Assembly (NCBI GenBank): GCA_025451075.1
Contig: JANWLA010000025.1
Span: 17,193 to 81,192 of the forward strand
Reading direction: 5' to 3'
Length of the DNA: 64,000 bases
Origin: Nitrosotalea sp.
Lineage (GTDB): Archaea > Thermoproteota > Nitrososphaeria > Nitrososphaerales > Nitrosopumilaceae
Of the stretch, positions 25,863 to 32,860 are shown piece after piece. Position numbers and translations under genes: made by a program. The notes under the pieces were generated by a model. It saw nothing but the letters and a program-made list of their open reading frames with translations, did no database searches and was not told where the DNA came from. Position 1 is the stretch's first letter; every line of letters starts with the position of its first letter.

Positions 25863-26159
25863 ATGGCGGCATCACAAATCTTTACCCATGATACAATGAT
25901 GAGGGATCTGATTGGAGTGCATGTGGAAAAAACTCTGCTCAATAGAGACATGGAAACTTATGAGAAAGTAGTACAGGTGCTCAATGCAGGAAAAATCACA
26001 TTTTCTGATTGCTATGAATATCCGGCAATCCTAAATGCGATCCTAAGACAATCCTGTGGACAAGACCACAAAACTGTAGTGCAGGAAATAAAAAGCAAGT
26101 TACACGACTTTGAAGAACAAAAAGGCGTGGCTCGATTCATGGAAATTTTGAGCCTATGA
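25863..26159 (+). CDS. Hypothetical helical protein, 98 residues
   Basis: Predicted all-helical cytosolic protein (MAASQIFTHDTMMRDLIGVHVEKTLL...) ending KGVARFMEILSL, with single cysteines at DCYEYP and QSCGQ. No domain was recognised. It has its own upstream AT-rich region, and a hairpin follows its stop. Confidence 0.65.
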   Translation: MAASQIFTHDTMMRDLIGVHVEKTLLNRDMETYEKVVQVLNAGKITFSDCYEYPAILNAILRQSCGQDHKTVVQEIKSKLHDFEEQKGVARFMEILSL

Positions 26160-26164
26160 AAAAC

Positions 26165-26190
26165 ATGGTACACGTTTCTTCATGTGCCAT
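26165..26190 (+). terminator. Hairpin immediately after the 98-residue gene
   Basis: atggtacacg and catgtgccat pair across a tttctt loop with one G-U pair and one mismatch. It starts six bases after the stop codon in a convergent gap, so termination is the simplest role. Confidence 0.35.
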
Positions 26191-26254
26191 GCCTGTATCC
26201 ACAATACAAAATCTAGAGAAATTCCTCTGATCTTGTATTATCTTGTATACAGAT

Positions 26255-26602
26255 TTACAGTCTATCATGCATCACCTTGAAATCCTTGGCAATCCTGTAT
26301 GCCATGTTCTGAAGCTTGGTCACCTGGACTATGTTTGAGCTTCCCTGGCCAATCTGTCTCATTATTGTCATGCACTTGTGGATCCTGTTGTGGTCTCCGA
26401 GGTTGTCTTTTTCTGACCACATGTCAAAACAGTCGTCAAATTCTAGACAAAACCTCAGGATGAACTCATGCCAGTTGCTAAATTTTGTAGAATATCCAAT
26501 GGCGCTTGCAAGCTCATGGAACTCGTTGCTTCTATCCATTAAGAGCATGTCAAGTGATCTTTTTGTCTTGGAATCGATTTGATATACTCCAGTTGATGTC
26601 AT
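26255..26602 (-). CDS. Hypothetical protein, 115 residues
   Basis: Helical cytosolic protein (MTSTGVYQIDSKTKRSLDMLL...) with NWHEFILRFCLEFDDCFDMW and a helical C-terminus IAKDFKVMHDRL. The first ~25 residues have a strand-turn-helix look seen in small DNA-binding proteins, but no clear helix-turn-helix. Function unknown. Confidence 0.6.
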   Translation of the reverse strand: MTSTGVYQIDSKTKRSLDMLLMDRSNEFHELASAIGYSTKFSNWHEFILRFCLEFDDCFDMWSEKDNLGDHNRIHKCMTIMRQIGQGSSNIVQVTKLQNMAYRIAKDFKVMHDRL

Positions 26603-26720
26603 GCAGTATGGTACATCCTGAAAATATTAAGCACTAGGAATACACTGCAATCATGTGCAACAGGTTTTTGCTAGTTGCAAAAGTAAAATTATTTTTTGAT
26701 GTGTGATTCTCTGCAGAAAA

Positions 26721-27263
26721 TTACCATCCGCGCTGGGCTAGTATCTGTGCAACTTGTGGGTATACACATGCTGGAGAGTCATCCTCTGCCTTGATTATCA
26801 GAGTAAAGCCTTGCTTGCATTGCACATCTTTTGCCTGCACTCCTGACTTGACTTGTTCAAGTGGAGGCAGTACATTTGTAACATTAGTTGGTATCGGTGG
26901 ACCTGATGACACACTGGCATTTTCTTGTGGACTGGAATAGTTCAGTGGATTGGCCAAGTCTTCAGGTGCCCTGGTCATGTTGTCTTCTTGTATTGTATCT
27001 CCAGCAGCGGGATTCAAGTTTTGCATATCAGTAGAGTTATCCATTGGATTTGGAATCATGCTTGGATCAGTAGAGTTGTCTTCTGGAATTGGTCCAGTAT
27101 TTGGATCAGTATAGTTGCCTTCAGGGATTGGACCAAGATTGGAATCATCAGGTGTTTGTGCAAATACGCTAAATTTTGACTGCAAATCAAATGCATTAAA
27201 AGATAAAACAAGAATTACTGTAATGCTCAAAATAAGTATCGGAGATACTAGTTTGTGCTTCAT
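26721..27263 (-). CDS. Exported protein ending in PLEQ...SPAC...RGW module
   Basis: About 180 residues from the ATG at 27263 (MKHKLVSPILILSITVILVL), chosen because it begins the signal peptide; an upstream ATG adds eleven polar residues. The middle is a Pro/Asn/Asp-rich linker with the repeated phrase GPIPE(G/D)N(Y/S)TDP and several N-x-T sequons. The last ~50 residues are the shared module: PLEQVKSG, VQCKQGFTLIIKAEDDSPAC, and the protein stops exactly at QRGW. The module is therefore an autonomous C-terminal unit here. Likely displayed outside the cell; function unknown. Confidence 0.82.
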   Translation of the reverse strand: MKHKLVSPILILSITVILVLSFNAFDLQSKFSVFAQTPDDSNLGPIPEGNYTDPNTGPIPEDNSTDPSMIPNPMDNSTDMQNLNPAAGDTIQEDNMTRAPEDLANPLNYSSPQENASVSSGPPIPTNVTNVLPPLEQVKSGVQAKDVQCKQGFTLIIKAEDDSPACVYPQVAQILAQRGW

Positions 27264-27417
27264 CTTACATCCTGTATAATTTGCCAACGGTATCAAATAC
27301 TTAAGAATTACTGATGAAACATACTTGCAAATATGATGTCTATAGTATTCGTGTATTACACCGTAAGATAATTGCGCGGGACAAGCATAGGAAATAAAAC
27401 TTTCTCCTTAATCTCAC

Positions 27418-27443
27418 GGTACTTTGTTAATTGACAAAGTTCC
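27418..27443 (+). promoter_or_regulatory. Palindromic operator-like site
   Basis: ggtactttgt and acaaagttcc flank a 6-base centre; the ten-base arms differ at one position. It lies just upstream of a TATA-like ttatat (27452-27457) serving the repeat-protein gene, where archaeal activators or repressors bind. The binding protein is unknown. Confidence 0.5.
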
Positions 27444-27455
27444 GCAATTGATTAT

Positions 27456-28496
27456 ATGTCCAGCACACAACACATGGCAAGAAATAACATGAATACCACA
27501 AAAGCGACAAAATCATCTTTGACAAAAAAGACTACAGTATTTGCAATAACTGCTGTACTGTTTGTATCAGTCTTTGGAGGCAATTTGATGACTTTGCAGG
27601 CAATGGCTGACAGTGGAAACGGCACAAGTTCCAATACAAGTTCGCATACTTCTGCATCTAGTGCGCAAGCTGCAAGACAAGTCTTAAGACAAACATTGCA
27701 GACAGATGCAATAACATACAAACAAGCTGTACAAAATGCAGATCTTGCATACAAGCAAACATCTCAATCTGCACAGCTTGCACATACGCAGGCAGTTCAG
27801 GATGCAAACACTGCATACAACCAAGCAGTCCAACAAGCACGCTCTGCATACAATACTGCAATTAGCGGTGCACATGGAAACCCAACTGTAATTGGTCCTG
27901 CCATGGCAACAAGAGACCAGGCAATAGCAACAGCACAGACTACAAAAATAAATGCAGTTGTATCAGCTGATGTTACTCGCGACAAGGCAGTAGATGAAGC
28001 ATGGTTAACACACCAGACTACAGTCTATGGTTCCCTTGCAACACGTGATGGCGCAGATGGAACAGCACAAAGCACATTTTACACCACAATTGGTAATGCC
28101 ACACTTGCAACCCGTTCCCAGACAATAGGTCAGGCACATGTAACTGCAGACAATTCAATTTCACAGGCAAGACAGACAAGAATCACAGCAGTTGAAACTG
28201 CTGATGTAGCAAAAGACCAAGCAATTGGTACTGCACAGACTACATACATCACTGCAGAAGTTACTGCTCACGTTGCACTTGACAATGCATATACCAAGGA
28301 CAGCAAGGCTTGGAATACTGCACTCCAGTCCTATTGGAACTCTTTAGCTCCACTAGCACAAACACAAGATGGAGCAATTGCAACTGCCAACGCAAACCAC
28401 GTATCTGCTGTTGGTACAGCTGATTCTACAAGAGACCTGGCAATTGATCAGGCATATGCCACAATGTACGGTTCTATCTCGGCAGCTTATTCCTAA
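27456..28496 (+). CDS. Exported Ala/Thr/Gln-rich repeat protein with 11-residue repeats
   Basis: Up to 346 residues. ATGs at 27456, 27474 and 27489 are possible, and the TATA-like box at ~27454 favours 27489. A signal peptide (TVFAITAVLFVSVFGG...) ends near AMA-DSG. Residues ~87-141 are five consecutive 11-residue units (AYKQAVQNADL-like), and the remainder has ~22-residue units built on TRDxAxxxAxxT. The composition and 11-residue periodicity predict a long amphipathic helix or right-handed coiled coil like LEA-type proteins. No hydrophobic anchor is seen at the C-terminus. Probably a rod-like exported protein; a stress or envelope role is inference. Confidence 0.85.
   Translation: MSSTQHMARNNMNTTKATKSSLTKKTTVFAITAVLFVSVFGGNLMTLQAMADSGNGTSSNTSSHTSASSAQAARQVLRQTLQTDAITYKQAVQNADLAYKQTSQSAQLAHTQAVQDANTAYNQAVQQARSAYNTAISGAHGNPTVIGPAMATRDQAIATAQTTKINAVVSADVTRDKAVDEAWLTHQTTVYGSLATRDGADGTAQSTFYTTIGNATLATRSQTIGQAHVTADNSISQARQTRITAVETADVAKDQAIGTAQTTYITAEVTAHVALDNAYTKDSKAWNTALQSYWNSLAPLAQTQDGAIATANANHVSAVGTADSTRDLAIDQAYATMYGSISAAYS
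27714..27878 (+). repeat. Five 33-bp units encoding 11-residue repeats
   Basis: Five in-frame 33-base units, most beginning gcatac, encode A-Y-x-Q-A-V-Q-x-A-x-x. The DNA is diverged while the residue pattern is kept, so the repeat is under protein-level constraint. Confidence 0.8.
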
Positions 28497-28613
28497 GCCG
28501 TATAGACCAATCCTTATTTTTATTTTAAATTAAAAAAAATCTCAAGATGTTATAATAAAAAATGCATGATGATTCATGAATAAAAAAATAAAAAAGATTT
28601 GGGGGTGTGTACA

Positions 28614-29963
28614 CTATTTGCCGTGCGAGTATACTGTATCTGCACTAAAGAAAGGACAGTTTACAATAAATCCTGCAACAGCAGTGTCTGTCATGGTATT
28701 CTTGCTTGTAATGTCATGCACATTTTCAAGAACAGTTGCCATCGCAGGATCTTTCCAAGTTACCACCTGAATTCTCCACATTGGGGAATAATATTGATCT
28801 CCTTGTTTTGCACTTGCTACTCCTGACTGGAATCCCAAAGGTCCGCTGCCTGTTATGCCGTTTGAAAACTGGTACAGGTCTGCTGCTGCACTTGAAGATA
28901 TTGTGCTCTGGGTCTTGTTTGCCAAAACAATTCCTAGTGCATCTGCTGGACCTTTCTGTGATGCGTCAGTTACGATATAGTAAATTGTGGAACCATCAGG
29001 GCCAAATCCCCTGTGAGCTACAAAAGTTACCTGCATCTTGTCTGTGTCAATGTTTAGCACTTGGGCATTTCCATATGCACCGGATTCACTGATTGAATCT
29101 CGAATCTTTAGGTGGCCTGCAGGAATTGTTCCCTCCTTGTCGCCGCCCCACTGTACTATTGGACAGTTGACAACTATGGTTGTTGGAGTGATTGTAATTT
29201 TTCCTGCGTTGAATGCGGCCATGATATCATCTTCAGAACCCAAGACTGTGGCAGTTGATGCATCCTTCCACTCTACTAGATTTATCTTCCAAAGTGGGCT
29301 GTACTTTAGTTCTCCTGGAATTGAATCAACAACGTTGGGCTGGAATCCAAGTACGCCTCCTCCCTTGACACCGTTTTTGAATGCATAGATGTTTGCCTGC
29401 GATGATGCTGGGGCTTTGGCTAGTGCAGGTGCAAAGGTCACAGGAAAGTTGGTAAATGTACCTAGTGCGGTTGCTATTGTGGAATCAGATGCTTCTGTTG
29501 TGATATAGTACACATTTTTTCCATCATACAATCCCTTTACCAGTGGAATAACTATGGGCAGATTTGCATTTGATAATTTCAAAACTGAACCCGGGTCTTT
29601 TGACATCATGGTTTCATTTGACACTATGGAACCGCCGTTTGACATCATGGCTCCATTGCCTGACATCATGGAACCGCCATTTGACATCATTGACTGTGTA
29701 GACATTGTATGATTTATTTTTCCTGTCTGAGCTTGGCTGAGTTCTTGTTGTATCTGGGAATACTCTCCTGGTCCACAGATGTGATCTCCACACACTACAA
29801 AATTTCCGCCATATGTGAAAGTAAGTGGCTGGTCATTTGGTGCAGTATAGTCTCTTTTTGTAAGTGCATTTGCAGATGGTACATTCACAAAGGCAGTCAC
29901 TGCAGAGATGGAAAGCAATGGAAGAATCAACAACACTCCCAAGCTACGAATTTTACTTGTCAT
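28614..29963 (-). CDS. Exported DUF7482-like two-repeat protein with VCGDHxC module
   Basis: About 449 residues from the ATG at 29963 (MTSKIRSLGVLLILPLL); a TTG four codons earlier is less likely. After the signal peptide comes KRDYTAPNDQ...VVCGDHICGPGEY (~35-70), a module shared with the gene at 38141. A Met/Ser/Asn-rich stretch with MMSNGG-type repeats (~90-120) follows. Two similar ~150-residue domains come next, each with YYI(T/V)T(E/D)AS, a GVLGF/GPLGF-Q turn, YSP(L/M)WxIxxVxWKD, and a terminal VNCP. This resembles the DUF7482 family of exported archaeal proteins. The function is unknown; the Met-rich linker could bind metal. Confidence 0.85.
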   Translation of the reverse strand: MTSKIRSLGVLLILPLLSISAVTAFVNVPSANALTKRDYTAPNDQPLTFTYGGNFVVCGDHICGPGEYSQIQQELSQAQTGKINHTMSTQSMMSNGGSMMSGNGAMMSNGGSIVSNETMMSKDPGSVLKLSNANLPIVIPLVKGLYDGKNVYYITTEASDSTIATALGTFTNFPVTFAPALAKAPASSQANIYAFKNGVKGGGVLGFQPNVVDSIPGELKYSPLWKINLVEWKDASTATVLGSEDDIMAAFNAGKITITPTTIVVNCPIVQWGGDKEGTIPAGHLKIRDSISESGAYGNAQVLNIDTDKMQVTFVAHRGFGPDGSTIYYIVTDASQKGPADALGIVLANKTQSTISSSAAADLYQFSNGITGSGPLGFQSGVASAKQGDQYYSPMWRIQVVTWKDPAMATVLENVHDITSKNTMTDTAVAGFIVNCPFFSADTVYSHGK

Positions 29964-30041
29964 TGCATCTTCCAAGTCGAGATTTTATAGATAAGACTTG
30001 TTCCAGATCTCATCCAAATTGTGCATTTGCACTTTTTAAAA

Positions 30042-31067
30042 CTACAACCCTATGCTGTTGATTGGATTTCCAGAGTTTGCATCAATTATCAAAATTATCT
30101 TCTTGCCCTTGTGGTCATATTGTGCAAACCATATTGGAGCATGCAGCAGTTCTGCGCTTGAAACATCTTCCTGGGTTTCCATCTGTCTTATCATGTGGTA
30201 TTTGGCGTGAACTGTCTGTGACTGGATCTGGTCTACAACGCCTTTTGCCTGGTTTTTTGCAGCATCCTCGTTGATATCGCCATTCAAGATTTTAATTGAT
30301 TTTGGAACTTTTTTTGAATCAAAATCAATCCTGTTGTCAAGTGAAAATTCGTATCCATGAGGCTGGTATGCAGTCAATGACTTTACAGCAACCACGGGAC
30401 AGTTGTAGCTCTCATTTACCGTATATGCCTTGGTTGCATTTCCTCCACCGCCCATCATTCCGCCTCCTCCCATCATTGAACCAAAGAGCATTCCGTCCAT
30501 CATTCCTCCACCAAAACCTCCTCCCCGTCTTCCCCCTCCGCCGCTCATCGCACCGCCCATCAGGCCTGCCATGGCAACAGTTGCAGCAATGCTTCCAACC
30601 TGTACTGCAATGTCTGTTGCAATAAGATTTGTTTTTGCAGTGACAGGGACAATCCAGTATGGGACAAATGACAATTCAAGATCATCAAGCTTTGAGCTCT
30701 CTTGGAGGTGTCTGTGCAAAAGGCCCTTGTCAATCATTTGGTGGAGTCTTGCAGTGATCTGATCCTGGTCCATTATTGTAACTGGTAACATGGTATGCTT
30801 TGCAACATTTTTCCATCCCTTGTTTTCAAGACTGACACTGCTTCCACAGTATTCGCATGTGACTACCATCTCGCCGAACTTTGGAACAATTGGTGCACTA
30901 CAGTTTGGACACTTTACTTCCTTTACTTCGGTACTTGCATCTTGCTGGGTGGATACAGTTGTATCTGTAGATGTGTTTGTTGCAATTTGTTTTGCACCGC
31001 ATTTTACACAAAAGACTGCATCATCTGGAAGTTGTAGACCGCATTTTACACAAAACATTTTTTTCAC
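30042..31067 (-). CDS. Zinc-ribbon protein with glycine-rich membrane-associated middle
   Basis: 341 residues. An N-terminal zinc ribbon (MFCVKCGLQ...VFCVKCG) and a second ribbon (VKCPNCSAPI...VTCEYCG, ~53-77) precede an alpha/beta domain. Next is a hydrophobic and Gly/Met-rich segment (~155-215, GSIAATVAMAGLMGGAM then GGG repeats) that could sit in or on the membrane. The C-terminal ~110 residues form a second alpha/beta domain. It follows the SPFH gene directly (stop of one, start of the next within a base), so the two are coupled. Zinc-ribbon partners accompany SPFH proteins in bacterial YdjGHI-type loci. Confidence 0.82.
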   Translation of the reverse strand: MKKMFCVKCGLQLPDDAVFCVKCGAKQIATNTSTDTTVSTQQDASTEVKEVKCPNCSAPIVPKFGEMVVTCEYCGSSVSLENKGWKNVAKHTMLPVTIMDQDQITARLHQMIDKGLLHRHLQESSKLDDLELSFVPYWIVPVTAKTNLIATDIAVQVGSIAATVAMAGLMGGAMSGGGGRRGGGFGGGMMDGMLFGSMMGGGGMMGGGGNATKAYTVNESYNCPVVAVKSLTAYQPHGYEFSLDNRIDFDSKKVPKSIKILNGDINEDAAKNQAKGVVDQIQSQTVHAKYHMIRQMETQEDVSSAELLHAPIWFAQYDHKGKKIILIIDANSGNPINSIGL

Positions 31068-32144
31068 CTAACTTGATTTTATCTCATTTCCACAATGAGA
31101 ACAGAACTTGGAATCAACTGCAACTATGGTATTGCATTTTGGACATATGACTCCTTGAGGTTTTTGTACCGGAGGCTGCTGGGTCTCTCCACAGCTTGGA
31201 CAAAAGTTGTTTGAGACTGGCATCATCATGGAACACTTTGGGCACTGCTTCATTGGGGGCTGGTACATTCCTTGGCCCATCTGACCTGCCATTGCATATC
31301 CAATGCCAGAGCCTGCGCCAAATCCAACTCCAAGGCCTGCCATGGAGCCTGCACCGCCTGAAGGATTCTTGGCAGCCTCTGTCATGGCCTGGCCTGCCTG
31401 ATACTGCATGTAATTTACGCCAAGAACTGACATTTCTGACTTGGTGTTGATTGCCTTTTGCACCTCTTCTGGTAGGCTGATTGTAAGTCCTGATATCTTG
31501 TTTATCTCTAAACCGTATTGGCCAAAACTTGACTGGGTGTTGGCAAGTACAACTTGCTCAATGTTTTGCAAGTTTGAAGCCAAGTCTGTAATCTTCATTC
31601 CGCTTTCTTTCATCTTTCCAATTGCGTTGAACAGCAAAAGCACCATCTGCTCTTTTAGTCTAGATTCAATTGCGTCTGATGTCTGCATTGCAAATGTTCC
31701 GACAAACTGGTTTACAAAATTCTCAGGTGATGAAATCTTCCACCTAAACTCTCCAAATATTCTCAAGTTTACCATTCCAAGCACTGGGTCGACAAACTGG
31801 TAAGGTCCCTGTGAGCCAAACTTGCCGTCAATGTACCTGTTTTGCAGATAATACACTTCAGCTGCCTGCTGCACTCCGGTGAAAAACTTCAACAGCCCGC
31901 TCACTATTGGCGCATTAAAATCAGTCAGAGCATATCTATTTGGCTTGTCAAAATATGTCAAAACTTTTCCGTCTCTGAAAAATACTGCAATCTCGTCTTC
32001 CCGGACTACTATGTTATCATTGAGTCGTATCAATCTTGGAACCTTCCACATGATGTTGCCTTCCTTGTATTGTGATTCCCACTCTATTGTAGTAGAGCCA
32101 ACTACACTTCCACCAGCGTCTTGATCTTTTTTACGTCCAAACAT
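31068..32144 (-). CDS. SPFH-domain (YdjI/virion-core-like) protein with C-terminal zinc ribbons
   Basis: 358 residues. The SPFH/band-7-like domain spans ~20-235 (IMWKVPRLIRLNDNIVVREDEIAVFFRDGKV, RIFGEFRWKISSPENFV, LEINKISGLTISLPEEV), as in the YdjI group once named virion core protein. A Gly/Ala/Met-rich helix (~245-290) follows. Two zinc ribbons end the protein (CPKCSMMM...FCPSCG and CPKCNTIV...FCSHCG). The YdjI family acts at the membrane in Bacillus stress response alongside PspA. Here it lies between a coiled-coil gene and another zinc-ribbon gene in one operon. Confidence 0.9.
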   Translation of the reverse strand: MFGRKKDQDAGGSVVGSTTIEWESQYKEGNIMWKVPRLIRLNDNIVVREDEIAVFFRDGKVLTYFDKPNRYALTDFNAPIVSGLLKFFTGVQQAAEVYYLQNRYIDGKFGSQGPYQFVDPVLGMVNLRIFGEFRWKISSPENFVNQFVGTFAMQTSDAIESRLKEQMVLLLFNAIGKMKESGMKITDLASNLQNIEQVVLANTQSSFGQYGLEINKISGLTISLPEEVQKAINTKSEMSVLGVNYMQYQAGQAMTEAAKNPSGGAGSMAGLGVGFGAGSGIGYAMAGQMGQGMYQPPMKQCPKCSMMMPVSNNFCPSCGETQQPPVQKPQGVICPKCNTIVAVDSKFCSHCGNEIKSS

Positions 32145-32176
32145 TTACTGACAATCTCCAGTTTCTACCATTTTTA

Positions 32177-32719
32177 TCACTTTGTAACCAATATGTTTTC
32201 AACTGACTCTAGTCTCTGCTTCCAAGAGTGACTCAAGTCATCTAGCATTGAACTAATCTTAGATGTGATATCCTGCACTGATTTTCCTGAATTATAATCT
32301 GATATGCAACTTGAACATGCTGAAAAAATCTGCTCTGCAGTATTTACAAAATTATAGTCATACTCGTACAACTTGTTGAGAACACCATCGTCAATTCTTA
32401 TGTTTGGAGAAATTCCCGCAGACCCCTGTTGGGCATGCTGTACAACACCTGAAATCTGCTGTATCTGAGATATTACATTTGCAACCAGTGTGAGATTTGA
32501 AAAATCTCCCTTGGCAGTTACGGCCTTTCTCAGGTCTTCAATTTTTCCCTTGGACTCGTTTAGATTGTCTGAGACCTGTTTTCGCAGCAATTGGTCGGCA
32601 GCCCTAATATCTTCAAGATTGCGGTATTCTCGCAGTCCTGGTATCTTTAGCTGTAATTTTTTCCAGGTGCCTCTGTTTTCAACTATCTTCTCGCGCAGGT
32701 CTGGATTATTTTCTGCCAT
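32177..32719 (-). CDS. Coiled-coil protein, first gene of SPFH operon
   Basis: 180 residues, soluble, mostly helical: LREKIVENRGTWKKLQLKIPGLREYRNLEDIRAADQLLRKQ, then VSDNLNESKGKIEDLRKAV and a C-terminal helical pair. A cysteine pair FSACSSC sits at ~135. It is not a clear PspA by motif, but occupies the place that PspA (YdjF) holds in bacterial ydjFGHI-type operons. An AT-rich promoter with ttttataatat lies 16-30 bases upstream of its start, shared divergently with the 32861 gene. Confidence 0.8.
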   Translation of the reverse strand: MAENNPDLREKIVENRGTWKKLQLKIPGLREYRNLEDIRAADQLLRKQVSDNLNESKGKIEDLRKAVTAKGDFSNLTLVANVISQIQQISGVVQHAQQGSAGISPNIRIDDGVLNKLYEYDYNFVNTAEQIFSACSSCISDYNSGKSVQDITSKISSMLDDLSHSWKQRLESVENILVTK

Positions 32720-32860
32720 GTGTTACTTAGCTATATTATAAAACTTAAAGATTCCGAGAACAATGTTACCTGATTGCACAAAATTTACTCGTGGATAAAT
32801 CTACACTTGTTCCATAGCATCAAAGTCATATAATGCAAATATCCCCCCTAGTCTTGCACC

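Noticed and set aside
28576-29388. Several + strand frames opposite the DUF7482-like gene
   Set aside because: The minus-strand protein has a signal peptide and repeated domains; the opposite frames are low complexity.
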